Below are positions 44,720 through 52,718 of a DNA stretch of 64,000 nucleotides, one piece after another. The notes beneath the pieces were generated by a model, which was given only the letters and a program-made list of their open reading frames with translations, searched no databases and was not told the origin of the DNA. The stretch spans positions 1-64,000 of the forward strand of contig CAIXPS010000292.1 of assembly GCA_903921365.1 (NCBI GenBank), in the 5' to 3' direction. Every line of letters starts with the position of its first letter. Position 1 is the first letter of the stretch. A program made the translations under genes and the position numbers. This stretch comes from an uncultured bacterium. GTDB taxonomy: Bacteria; Chloroflexota; Anaerolineae; J036; Brachytrichaceae.

Positions 44720-45142
44720 TTATTCATCGTCGCGGTTATCGATCTCGGAAGGCATATCGAGCTTTACGATATCCCCGTGCCGGTTAATCACGACTTTGAA
44801 GCCCAGCATCCCAAGCAACATGCGTCCCTGTTCCGGGATGCCCTGCTGGAATAGCTGCGCAAACGTCTTATCGACGTTACGGAGCGAATTGTCAACGGCC
44901 GCTTTGCTGAACAAATCTTCCTTGCCCATCATCTTCAGCATCCCATCGCTGACCGTGTCTTTATTGTTCTGAACCTGCTGTCGAAAGAAGTCGAGGACTT
45001 GCTCATCGACGCCTCTCGCGTCGACATGGTAGCCAAAACCGTCCTCAGTAATGACATAAGTTGGATCTTCGCCAACATAGGCAACTGGTGCAGCGTTTCC
45101 GCTTTCGTCACTCACCAGTCCTTCAAACAGCGCTTTTAACAT
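44720..45142 (-). CDS. Hypothetical protein
   Basis: 140 residues, acidic at both ends, no signal peptide or membrane segment. It has an N-terminal beta-rich part (YVITEDGFGYHVD) and a helical middle (SLRNVDKTFAQLFQQGIPEQGRMLLGMLG). I do not recognise a family. GAAGGTG lies upstream of the ATG. Confidence 0.6.
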   Translation of the reverse strand: MLKALFEGLVSDESGNAAPVAYVGEDPTYVITEDGFGYHVDARGVDEQVLDFFRQQVQNNKDTVSDGMLKMMGKEDLFSKAAVDNSLRNVDKTFAQLFQQGIPEQGRMLLGMLGFKVVINRHGDIVKLDMPSEIDNRDDE

Positions 45143-45227
45143 GTTGCACCTTCATTCCTTTCTATCATGATGAGCGAGTGACATTATATGCAGCTTAATA
45201 TAAGCCGTTCAGGTTTAGCGGAAAAGC

Positions 45228-45263
45228 TCGCGTGTGTCGCGCGATATCGAGCGACACACGCGA
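45228..45263 (-). terminator. Terminator of the sixA unit
   Basis: A 13-bp perfect stem (45228-45240 with 45251-45263), a 10-base loop, and on the minus strand AGCTTTTCC follows. It starts right after the sixA stop. Confidence 0.7.
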
Positions 45264-45761
45264 TTACTTCTTGTCGGCTTTTGGTTTATCGAACTTGACG
45301 CCTTTGATCCGCGTTTTGTCGACACTAGACCACTTTTTTACGTCGAAACTAAATTCGGCGACGCCGCAGGTGGGCATGTCATTGATTTCGCCGTTTGATA
45401 ATTCGGTTGCGAGATCCGATAGCGCGGGGTTGTGACCAAAGATGAATACCTCGCTCAGGCTGTCATCCAGCCCCTGCGCGATCTTGAGCAGATCACTGGC
45501 CGCCGCCTCGTATAGATCCTCCAGGACGATGATGTCGTTGACGGGATACTTCACTTGTTCTGCGATGATGCGCGCTGTTGTGATTGCGCGGATGGCAGGG
45601 CTGGATAATACGAGTTCAGGCTTTGCATTACGGTTTGACAGCTTCTGACCCATTTGTGGTGCATCGCGCATCCCGCGCCGGTTGAGCGGGCGTTCCTTAT
45701 CAGAAACAGTCGAGTCATCCCAACTCGATTTGGCATGTCGGATGAGTGTGAGTATTTTCAT
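45264..45761 (-). CDS. SixA-like histidine phosphatase
   Basis: 165 residues. The histidine phosphatase signature LIRHAKSSW is at the N-terminus and the second His lies in FGHNPALSDLA, as in SixA, which removes phosphate from phospho-histidine. I start it at the ATG at 45761; the ATG overlaps the stop of the permease gene (ATGA), so the two are translationally coupled. Confidence 0.85.
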   Translation of the reverse strand: MKILTLIRHAKSSWDDSTVSDKERPLNRRGMRDAPQMGQKLSNRNAKPELVLSSPAIRAITTARIIAEQVKYPVNDIIVLEDLYEAAASDLLKIAQGLDDSLSEVFIFGHNPALSDLATELSNGEINDMPTCGVAEFSFDVKKWSSVDKTRIKGVKFDKPKADKK

Positions 45762-47071
45762 AATCCAAGCCACCGCGCCACTTCCGGCGCGACCCCGATG
45801 AAGTTCAATGTCATCGGGGCCAGTAATACACCGAGGCAATCCATTCTGCGACCGCCCACGAAGATTGGAATCAGGCCGATGGCCGCTGCAACGGCCAGTA
45901 TTCCCAATCCCGCCAGACCTGTAAACCCGGCAGTGATTCCACACGAGATGATCAGTGCGACAGTCGCGAGCGCCTGCACGTTGATGCGCGGAGACAGCCA
46001 GGCTGCGGCGCGTGAAAGCACGATGAGCAGGCCGAATGCAAGCACTCCGCCAAACGCGATGGCAGCCACCGCCAGCCCATACAGACGCCATCCATACGGC
46101 ACATACAGGGTGCTGAGCATCCAGGCCATTCCGCCGCGTGTCAGCGTCAATCCTGGCACGAACAGTAGCAGCAGGCTGCCGGCATAGTAGGCGACTTTCG
46201 ACGCTCCCTGAGATATCATGAACACACGTTCATCATGTTGCGCCGAGGCATGACCTGCGAGCAGACCACCGATACCGCCGCTGATGACGGGCAGGAACCC
46301 CGCGAATAACCCGCCTGCTACACCGGTGAGGGTTCCGCGCAGCAGCAGTCCTGGAGGCAGGTCGAAATGGCCTATTCGTTGCAACGGCGGTTGTCTGCCG
46401 AAAAAGAGCGTCTGAATCAAGCTGGGGACTGTGAACAGACCGACGAAGGCTGGCAGCAGGTTGGCAAACGCGGCTTCAAGCGCAATCGGGCTGCGGTATA
46501 ACAAAACGAACCCGAGGATGCCGCTCAGACCGAAGGTGAGCAGCCCTGCGCCAAGCCATGCCCACGCAGACAACAGGCGCCTGACCGGAGTGGGCGCCAG
46601 ATCGTTGCCGCGCGGCCACTCGCCCAAGATGAGAAAACCGCAAATGGCGGTCAGAATCCAGCCGAAATGGGGTTGCAGGATCGCGCGCAACGGGCGAAGC
46701 ATCTCGTCGAGGATTGGCGAAACCAGAACCAGGCATAGCAATGCACTCAGGCTTCCGGCGCCAATCAGAAGCACGGCCTGCATCCCCGCGCCGCGCAGCA
46801 GGTGCTTGGCGGCAGGCGCGACCACGAACGCGCTGGCATCATCTGGCGCGAACAGGAATACTGCCGGGATGACGTTCAGCGTAGACCAGCCCACCACCAG
46901 GCCGATCATTGCCATTGCCATGACCTCGCCGGAGAAAGTTAAAGAGCCGTGTGCTGCGAGGATGATCGCGATGCCAACGATGTTGTAGACGTGCAGTCCC
47001 GGCACAAGCGCGAGAATGGCTCCCGCCATGACGCCGGCCATGGCAATTGGGATCAAGCCTATATCCGCCAT
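45758..47071 (-). CDS. TctA-family (DUF112-like) tricarboxylate transporter permease
   Basis: 437 residues with about 12 membrane helices. The repeated Gly-rich motif (GVMAGAILALVPGLHVYNI and GVAGGLFAGFLPVISGGIGG) is typical of TctA/PF01970. The usual small subunit TctB and binding protein TctC are not in the window, so it may act alone as in archaeal DUF112 members. The ATG at 47071 removes a charged extension; TATACT ends 6 bases before it, so it is probably leaderless. Confidence 0.75.
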   Translation of the reverse strand: MADIGLIPIAMAGVMAGAILALVPGLHVYNIVGIAIILAAHGSLTFSGEVMAMAMIGLVVGWSTLNVIPAVFLFAPDDASAFVVAPAAKHLLRGAGMQAVLLIGAGSLSALLCLVLVSPILDEMLRPLRAILQPHFGWILTAICGFLILGEWPRGNDLAPTPVRRLLSAWAWLGAGLLTFGLSGILGFVLLYRSPIALEAAFANLLPAFVGLFTVPSLIQTLFFGRQPPLQRIGHFDLPPGLLLRGTLTGVAGGLFAGFLPVISGGIGGLLAGHASAQHDERVFMISQGASKVAYYAGSLLLLFVPGLTLTRGGMAWMLSTLYVPYGWRLYGLAVAAIAFGGVLAFGLLIVLSRAAAWLSPRINVQALATVALIISCGITAGFTGLAGLGILAVAAAIGLIPIFVGGRRMDCLGVLLAPMTLNFIGVAPEVARWLGL

Positions 47072-47077
47072 AGCGTA

Positions 47078-47083
47078 AGTATA
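47078..47083 (-). promoter_or_regulatory. -10 box of the tctA-sixA operon
   Basis: TATACT on the minus strand, 6 bases before the ATG at 47071. It lies 12 bases past the terminator of the ribosomal protein operon. Confidence 0.5.
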
Positions 47084-47095
47084 GGGGAATAAAAA

Positions 47096-47125
47096 ACACA
47101 GCCCGATGCGCGCATCGGGCTGTGT
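47096..47125 (-). terminator. Intrinsic terminator of the rplU-rpmA-rpmE operon
   Basis: A perfect 30-bp palindrome followed on the minus strand by six T. It lies about 40 bases past the rpmE stop. Confidence 0.85.
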
Positions 47126-47167
47126 CATTGCCTGGGTGCCAGGACGAACGGCCGAAGTCTATACGAC

Positions 47168-47476
47168 TCAGGACGCGTCGGTTGATCCGCCTTCTTCGTC
47201 AACCACTTCAGCGATCTGCTGGCGGGCGCGACGGCGACGCTGTTTCTCAGCCTTGTCAACTGCCTCGGCCGCTTGCGAACGGATGAGGCGCTTCTGGAAG
47301 CGATCGACTTGCCCTTCGGTGTCGATAATGCGCTGTTGACCCGTAAAGAACGGGTGTGTGCCAGACCATACATCGAGATGCAACTCGGGTCGGGTAGACC
47401 CGACGGTGCCGATGTACTCGCCGGCAACATACACCTTGCACTCGGGGTAATACTTGGGGTGAATATCCTTCTTCAT
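47168..47476 (-). CDS. rpmE: 50S ribosomal protein L31
   Basis: 102 residues. It has the L31 core (MKKDIHPKYYPECKV, SGTHPFFTGQQRIIDTEGQVDRFQKR). Only one Cys remains (Cys13), so this is the zinc-free form. A C-terminal extension of about 30 charged and acidic residues is present. Third gene of the operon, 2 bases after rpmA. Confidence 0.93.
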   Translation of the reverse strand: MKKDIHPKYYPECKVYVAGEYIGTVGSTRPELHLDVWSGTHPFFTGQQRIIDTEGQVDRFQKRLIRSQAAEAVDKAEKQRRRRARQQIAEVVDEEGGSTDAS

Positions 47477-47478
47477 GC

Positions 47479-47787
47479 TTATGCCTCTACAGCCGGAGTT
47501 TCGGCGGGCGCCACAACAATTACCGTTGCGGCTTCTGGTACGATGATGCTGACGATCTTGCGACCTGTCGGCAGCGTATCAAACTTCACAATTCCATCGG
47601 CTGTCGCGAACAGGGTGTGATCGACGCCAATGCCAATGTTTTCGCCGGCTTTGACCGCGGTCCCGCGTTGGCGGACAATGATCGAGCCTGACCGCACAAC
47701 CTGACCACCGTAGCGTTTTACACCCAGGCGTTGTCCCTGGCTATCGCGACCGTTGGTTGTTGAACTACCACCTTTTTTATGTGCCAT
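47479..47787 (-). CDS. rpmA: 50S ribosomal protein L27
   Basis: 102 residues with the canonical start [22 protein letters not shown] and [23 protein letters not shown]. It lies at the peptidyl-transferase centre. The C-terminal tail of about 20 residues is Ala/Val/Pro-rich, beyond the usual end. No N-terminal cleavable extension of the Firmicutes type. Confidence 0.95.
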   Translation of the reverse strand: MAHKKGGSSTTNGRDSQGQRLGVKRYGGQVVRSGSIIVRQRGTAVKAGENIGIGVDHTLFATADGIVKFDTLPTGRKIVSIIVPEAATVIVVAPAETPAVEA

Positions 47788-47799
47788 TTCTAACTCTCC

Positions 47800-48294
47800 T
47801 TACGCAGCTCCAGTGTTCTCGCTGGTGGTTTCTGTCGCTGTTACAGTTGCAACGGGCTGAACTTCAGCAGGTTGAACTTCGGCAGTTTGAACTTCAACGG
47901 GCTGCACTTCAACAACTTGAATATCAACGGGCTGAGCTTCGACAGGTTGAATATCAACGGGCTGAGCTTCGACGACTGCTGCGGGCGGTTCTGAGCCTGC
48001 TGCAACCTGCAAAACCGTATAGGTCTGGCGGTGCCCCGTCTTTTTGCGATAGCGCTTCTTGGGCTGATACTTGAACGCCACCAGCTTCTCGCCTTTGACG
48101 TCCCCGACAACCCTGGCTGACAGCTTTGTGCCATCGACGTATGGCTTGCCTACCGATACACCCGTCTCATCTGACAGCAGGAGGACAGGCAACTCGACAG
48201 TTGACCCCGCCGTCTGTCCCAGTTTCTCGACGAGAAACTTATCACCGGGCGCCACACGGTACTGTCGGCCGCCCACCTCAACAATTGCGTACAT
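47800..48294 (-). CDS. rplU: 50S ribosomal protein L21 with a repetitive C-terminal tail
   Basis: 164 residues. The first 100 are normal L21 (MYAIVEVGGRQYRVAPGD, KYQPKKRYRKKTGHRQ). The rest is a low-complexity tail built of about nine copies of a QP-containing 5-residue unit such as VEVQP or VDIQP, seen at DNA level as about 15-bp repeats from 47860 to 47970. The tail is not expected in the ribosome core and may project from the surface. GAGGTG before the ATG. Tandem GCGCACTAC repeats and a GCGCAC/GTGCGC hairpin lie upstream (48422-48445). Confidence 0.92.
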   Translation of the reverse strand: MYAIVEVGGRQYRVAPGDKFLVEKLGQTAGSTVELPVLLLSDETGVSVGKPYVDGTKLSARVVGDVKGEKLVAFKYQPKKRYRKKTGHRQTYTVLQVAAGSEPPAAVVEAQPVDIQPVEAQPVDIQVVEVQPVEVQTAEVQPAEVQPVATVTATETTSENTGAA

Positions 48295-48516
48295 TTATTT
48301 CACCTCTTGGACACACCGATCGGCTGTGTTGTGCCTGTGCATATGGTCTGACAAGCCAACACCCTCCGGGTGAGTGATCCATGTCTATGAAGTATCTGGA
48401 TAATATTACACTGTTTCGCGGGCGCACTACGCGCACTACGTGCGCAAAACAGCCTTCGAATTATACGTGTAACGGTGGTGATGTCAAACTGCATGTGAAA
48501 AAGCGCGTATGTGGCT

Positions 48517-48522
48517 TAGAAT
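48517..48522 (+). promoter_or_regulatory. -10 box of the RNA methyltransferase gene
   Basis: TAGAAT ends 9 bases before the ATG at 48532, with no SD between. Confidence 0.4.
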
Positions 48523-48531
48523 GTAAACCCT

Positions 48532-49758
48532 ATGGCAGATTCTGACACAGACAGCGCTCAGCCGATGACGTTGTCGCGGGTGGTTTTGAAATCCGGGCGC
48601 GACAAATCAGTGCGCGGGCGTCATCCGCGCCTTTTCGCCGGCGCAATCAAGGAAATAGTCGGTCGTCCTAAGGACGGGAATGTGGTTGATGTCAGCACAA
48701 ACAACGATGAATGGCTGGCGCGCGGGATTATCAATCAGCAGGCGCAGATTGCGGTGCGTCTTCTCACGTGGCAACAGGATGAAACCGTCGACGATGTATT
48801 CTGGAAGCAGCGGGTGCATCGGTCGGTTGAATTACGACAGTGCGATCCTCTGTTGCGCGCGACCAATGCCCGGCGGCTGATTTTTGGCGAGAGCGATGGG
48901 CTGCCCGGCGTGATTGCGGATGATTATGCCGGCTATATTGTGCTGCAGCTTTCCACGCTTGCGGCGGTCAATGCGCGCGCTGCCATCGTGGCCGCACTGG
49001 TGGAATGCGCCTCACCTCGTTTCATTTTTGAGCGCAGTGATGAGGAGCGCATGCGCTACGAGCATATCAAGGAAAGCAGCGGGGTTTTGTATGGTGAGGC
49101 GCCGACTGAGCCGGTTGTCATTATCGAAGGCGGCCTGAGTTTTCTGGTTGATGTGCCGCATGGACAAAAGACAGGTTTCTACCTGGATCAGCGTGAGAAC
49201 AGATCGCGGCTGGCGCGCTACTGTGCTGGCGCTAGCGTCCTGAACGTGTTTTCGTATACCGGTTCCTTTGGCATTTATGCGGCTGCGAGCGGGGCGCTGC
49301 GGGTCGTCAACGTGGATTCGTCACCTGACGCGCTTCGCGCGGCTCAGGCGAATGTTGCGTTGCTTGGCGCGACTTCGTGCGAGCAGCAGTATGTGGCGAC
49401 GGATGCCTTTGCCGATCTGCGCGCGCGGCGCGCGGCCGGTGAGCAGTATGACATCGTTGTGCTAGATCCTCCCAAGTTTGCGCATAATCCGGAGCAGATC
49501 GACCGCGCGGCGCGCGCGTATAAGGATCTCAACCGGGTGGGGCTGGCACTTGTCAAACCCGGTGGACTTCTGGCTACCTTTTCGTGCTCCGGCGTGGTCG
49601 ATAGCGCCTTGTTCCAAAAGATCCTCTTCAGCGCGGCAATCGAGGCCCAACGCGATGTCCAGGTGGTTGAGCGGTTTACCCAGGCGAGCGATCACCCGGT
49701 ATTGCTTAGCTATCCCGAGTCCGAGTATTTGAAGGGTTTGCTATGCCGAGTCCGTTAG
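48532..49758 (+). CDS. PUA-domain RNA methyltransferase (RlmI-like)
   Basis: 408 residues. An N-terminal PUA domain (about 12-95) is followed by a Rossmann SAM-dependent methyltransferase with the SAM motif VLNVFSYTGSFGIYAA and the catalytic DPPKFA motif. RlmI makes m5C in 23S rRNA; here no catalytic Cys of the RlmI type is obvious from sequence other than FSCSG late in the protein, which fits the family. Overlaps dgkA by 16 bases. Confidence 0.85.
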   Translation: MADSDTDSAQPMTLSRVVLKSGRDKSVRGRHPRLFAGAIKEIVGRPKDGNVVDVSTNNDEWLARGIINQQAQIAVRLLTWQQDETVDDVFWKQRVHRSVELRQCDPLLRATNARRLIFGESDGLPGVIADDYAGYIVLQLSTLAAVNARAAIVAALVECASPRFIFERSDEERMRYEHIKESSGVLYGEAPTEPVVIIEGGLSFLVDVPHGQKTGFYLDQRENRSRLARYCAGASVLNVFSYTGSFGIYAAASGALRVVNVDSSPDALRAAQANVALLGATSCEQQYVATDAFADLRARRAAGEQYDIVVLDPPKFAHNPEQIDRAARAYKDLNRVGLALVKPGGLLATFSCSGVVDSALFQKILFSAAIEAQRDVQVVERFTQASDHPVLLSYPESEYLKGLLCRVR

Positions 49759-50207
49759 CACAAAACAAGGACACAGAGAGTGAGACTGGCGTCAAGCAAC
49801 CGGGATCGGTGAACGGCTTCAGGCGCGCAACGACGCTTCTCTCTTCGTTTGGCTATGCGTTTGCGGGGATTGCCCACGCGTTCCGGACACAACGAAACTT
49901 CAAAATCCACGCCGGCATGACGGTGATTGTGATTGTGGCCGGATTGGCTTTTAGTGTGACGCTCTCGGAGTGGGAAGCGCTCGCGATCGTCATCGGTCTG
50001 GTGTTTCAGACTGAGTTAACCAACACGGCCGTCGAAGCCATCGTCGACAAGGTGTCGCCGGGGTATCACGAACTGGCTAAGGTGGCCAAGGATTGTAGCG
50101 CCGCGGCCGTGCTGGTGACGGCTATTGCCGCCACGGTTGTGGGTCTGGCTATTTTTGGCCACCATGTGATTGACCTCGGCGGCAGTCTGGGCTTATTGCC
50201 GCGTTAG
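49743..50207 (+). CDS. Diacylglycerol/undecaprenol kinase (DgkA-like)
   Basis: 154 residues, about three membrane helices. It has the catalytic Glu in QTELTNTAVEAIVD, and AKVAKDCSAAAVLV, typical of the DgkA/UdpK family. The N-terminal 25 residues are soluble and extra to the family core. It recycles diacylglycerol or phosphorylates undecaprenol for the cell-wall cycle. The ATG lies inside the end of the methyltransferase gene, so translation is probably coupled. Confidence 0.85.
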   Translation: MPSPLAQNKDTESETGVKQPGSVNGFRRATTLLSSFGYAFAGIAHAFRTQRNFKIHAGMTVIVIVAGLAFSVTLSEWEALAIVIGLVFQTELTNTAVEAIVDKVSPGYHELAKVAKDCSAAAVLVTAIAATVVGLAIFGHHVIDLGGSLGLLPR

Positions 50208-51458
50208 CGCCTGCACGGCCAACTTCAATTGTGCGTCATCCTCAACCGTAAAGTCTTCCCATCTCAGGTCAGATGCGACATCGGGTTTGATCCCAACGCC
50301 GTGCCAGCTCTGGTCTTTCACGCCGCGGTACTCGCCGGCCGGGATCTGGATCATCGCAAACGTGTTTGGCAAGGTGAGTGTGTTGATGATGGAAAGGCGT
50401 CCTGTTGTTTGTGTGCCTACAATGCGCGCCCGGCCAATGTCCTGCAGCATACCGGCAAAGGACTCGGCGACTCCGAGGGTCTGATCACTGACCATCACCA
50501 CCAACGGAAGTTCCTGGGAACCGGCAATATTCTTGCCCGTAATCTCGATCTTCGTCTTATCCGTCCGGGTTTGCAGCACACCGGCGCTGCCATTTGCGAA
50601 AAGCCCCAATAAGTCTGTCAGCGGGAAATCCGGGTTTTGCATGATGCGCAAATCCAGGATCAGACCATCCAGACCTTCTTTGGCGGAAAGGTCGCGCAAT
50701 GCCTGCGAGATTTCGGCACGCGCGCCATCCACCGCCGAACCGTCTGGCTGAATGTAACCGATGTTTGTCCCTGGCACACGGTTGAAAGTAAAGGTGCTTT
50801 CTGCTGTGATCGATTTGCGCGTTACGACCACGTCGCGCTCGCCTTTGCCGGGTGTGTGGATCGTTAATGTTACAGCCGACCCGGCCGCGCCGCGCAAGCG
50901 CGCCAGCACTGCGGCGCCTTCGGCAGCTGACACGGGCTTGCCGTCGATTTGCACGATCGCGTCATGCGGCTTAAGTCCAGCATCAGCAGCCGGGGAAGCC
51001 GGGTAGACGCTCAGAATCAACACGCGGTTCCTGTCAGCAGTTGGCAGGTTGGCCAGGATGCCGATGCCAGTAATAGATGTGGTGACTCCCGATGTGGAAG
51101 TGACAGTCGTTTGTGATGCGGCGTCGGCAATGCTCAGGTCGTTGTCATTCATCACGCCGAGGTAAGAGGACAGCGTCGCAATGAACTCGCTGTTATCCAT
51201 GCCAGCGCTCACCTTTGCCCGGTAAGCGGCGTTTTGCGCCTGCCACGCATCGGCTGCCTTCTGATTGATGTACTGACTCTGGATTGTCTTAACAGCGATA
51301 TCGAAATCGCGCAGCTGAGCTTGTGTGCGCATGGGCAGGTCGATTGGGACCGCCGCGGTGGGCTGGCTACGATTCAACAAATTCGGCGCCGAGCATGCCG
51401 AAATCAACACCAGACTGACAACCGCGAGCAAGCTGACTTTCACACTTCTCTTACCCAT
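50193..51458 (-). CDS. S41-family protease homologue with a degenerate active site
   Basis: 421 residues from the ATG at 51458 (MGKRSVKVSLLAVVS). Lipobox LISAC (Cys22), a PDZ domain (about 130-215) and an S41 C-terminal domain. In active C-terminal processing peptidases the Ser of S-x-S-E and a Lys 25 residues later form the dyad. The matching segment here is GVAESFAGML, with Gly329 at the Ser position and Arg354 (TTGRL) at the Lys position. The spacing and surrounding residues match, so loss of the dyad is clear. It may be a scaffold or peptide-binding lipoprotein. Convergent with dgkA, which ends 15 bases inside it. Confidence 0.8.
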   Translation of the reverse strand: MGKRSVKVSLLAVVSLVLISACSAPNLLNRSQPTAAVPIDLPMRTQAQLRDFDIAVKTIQSQYINQKAADAWQAQNAAYRAKVSAGMDNSEFIATLSSYLGVMNDNDLSIADAASQTTVTSTSGVTTSITGIGILANLPTADRNRVLILSVYPASPAADAGLKPHDAIVQIDGKPVSAAEGAAVLARLRGAAGSAVTLTIHTPGKGERDVVVTRKSITAESTFTFNRVPGTNIGYIQPDGSAVDGARAEISQALRDLSAKEGLDGLILDLRIMQNPDFPLTDLLGLFANGSAGVLQTRTDKTKIEITGKNIAGSQELPLVVMVSDQTLGVAESFAGMLQDIGRARIVGTQTTGRLSIINTLTLPNTFAMIQIPAGEYRGVKDQSWHGVGIKPDVASDLRWEDFTVEDDAQLKLAVQALTRQ

Positions 51459-51466
51459 AAATTTAC

Positions 51467-51697
51467 CTATTCCGCCCCCGCCCATTTCCCGATCAGGGAA
51501 AAGATGAGCCATAAAAGTCCCAGTAGACACGCGCCAAATAATAGACACACCAACCCGACTGCCGCAGGCCCTACACCGTAACTCAACGCGATTAACCCGG
51601 CGCCGGCGAACACCAGAACGATGATCACCAATGCAAACAACCTGCGGTTCGTCTCCTGCTGCATCTTACGCAGGTCGGTAGGCGCGCGCGGTTTCAT
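51467..51697 (-). CDS. Small two-helix membrane protein
   Basis: 76 residues from the ATG at 51697 (MKPRAPTDLRKMQQE). A basic N-terminal helix is followed by two hydrophobic segments. No family recognised. It precedes the S41-like lipoprotein by 8 bases, so the two are probably one operon. On the minus strand TATAAT ends 7 bases before the ATG. Confidence 0.6.
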   Translation of the reverse strand: MKPRAPTDLRKMQQETNRRLFALVIIVLVFAGAGLIALSYGVGPAAVGLVCLLFGACLLGLLWLIFSLIGKWAGAE

Positions 51698-51704
51698 GGC
51701 GCAA

Positions 51705-51713
51705 ATTATAATG
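51705..51713. promoter_or_regulatory. Overlapping divergent -10 boxes
   Basis: The sequence ATTATAATG gives TATAAT on both strands: plus at 51708-51713 for the Nudix gene (ATG at 51734) and minus at 51710-51705 for the small membrane protein (ATG at 51697). The two promoters should exclude each other. Confidence 0.5.
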
Positions 51714-51733
51714 TCCAAAGAGCGTCATAACCT

Positions 51734-52684
51734 ATGTTCTGTCAAAAATGCGGTTCCCAAATGCGACTATCGGAACTGGACGGTCGTTTTCGATGGCAAT
51801 GTCCATCCTGCGGCTATGTTCAGTATGAGAATCCTGTCCCCGGCGTGGGCGTGTTGATCGAACACGAAGACAAGCTTGTGCTGATTCAACGTGACCGACC
51901 ACCGCGCCCGGGCGAATGGGCGTTGCCGTCCGGCTTTATCGAGGCAGACGAAAGCGTGGAACAGGCCGCCTTGCGGGAGGCGATGGAAGAAACCGGGCTC
52001 AATCTGGAACTGATTGAGTTGTTCGGGGTGTACTCGTTCCCCGAAGGGCCGCCGCGCAGCGGGTTGATCATCTTTTACCGCGCCCGTCCGCTCAACATCG
52101 ACGCCATACGCGCCGGCGATGATGCGCGCGCCGTGGGGTTATTCACACCGGGAGAATTTCCAGATATCTGCTTTCGCACGCATCGCGAGGTGATCGCGCG
52201 ATGGGAGCAGATGAGGCAGCAAAACGCCACAGGCGTGTTGCAGGAAGCGCCTTCGGGTCTGGTTATCCGGCGCGCGCAACCAAACGATTACGAGCGCGTA
52301 ATCGACCTGATGATGCTGATCCCGGCAGATGCGGGGATGGATTCGACGAAACGCGGGTATGTGCTGGATGAGTTGCGCCATAACCAAAGCCTCGAGGTGT
52401 GGGTGGCTGAGTCGGAGAATCACGCCGTCGTCGGGTTCTGCGCGCTCTCGTTCGCCAAGACGCTCATCGAAATGCGCGCCTGGCTCGACGCGCTCGCGGT
52501 GGGGCCCGATTACCGCAGACGCGGGGTAGGGCGAGCGTTAGTCGAACTGGCGGTGCGACGCTCGCGCGCGCGCGGCGCCGCTCAGTTGCTGGTCGATAGT
52601 TCGCGCGGCAGCCCCACCGCACAGGACTTTTATCGCGCCGTCGGTTTCGACGCCGAAGAGATCGAGCGCATACGCATTCGCTGA
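51734..52684 (+). CDS. Zinc ribbon-Nudix hydrolase-GNAT acetyltransferase fusion
   Basis: 316 residues in three modules. A four-Cys zinc ribbon (Cys3, 6, 23, 26), a Nudix domain with an intact Nudix box (G67 to L89, containing REAMEETGL), and a GNAT acetyltransferase from about 176 with the CoA motif YRRRGVGRALVELAV. The first two modules resemble NudC-like or YjaD-type hydrolases of nucleotide diphosphate derivatives. The acetyltransferase may act on a related metabolite. The frame is continuous. Its gene shares a bidirectional promoter with the small membrane protein. Confidence 0.85.
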   Translation: MFCQKCGSQMRLSELDGRFRWQCPSCGYVQYENPVPGVGVLIEHEDKLVLIQRDRPPRPGEWALPSGFIEADESVEQAALREAMEETGLNLELIELFGVYSFPEGPPRSGLIIFYRARPLNIDAIRAGDDARAVGLFTPGEFPDICFRTHREVIARWEQMRQQNATGVLQEAPSGLVIRRAQPNDYERVIDLMMLIPADAGMDSTKRGYVLDELRHNQSLEVWVAESENHAVVGFCALSFAKTLIEMRAWLDALAVGPDYRRRGVGRALVELAVRRSRARGAAQLLVDSSRGSPTAQDFYRAVGFDAEEIERIRIR

Positions 52685-52718
52685 CCGGGCTGATTACTGG
52701 GAGCACTGAAAAAGAGTT

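Noticed and set aside
47800-48294. CRISPR-like repeat array at 47860-47970
   Set aside because: The repeats are in frame within rplU and encode a QP-rich tail; there are no spacers.
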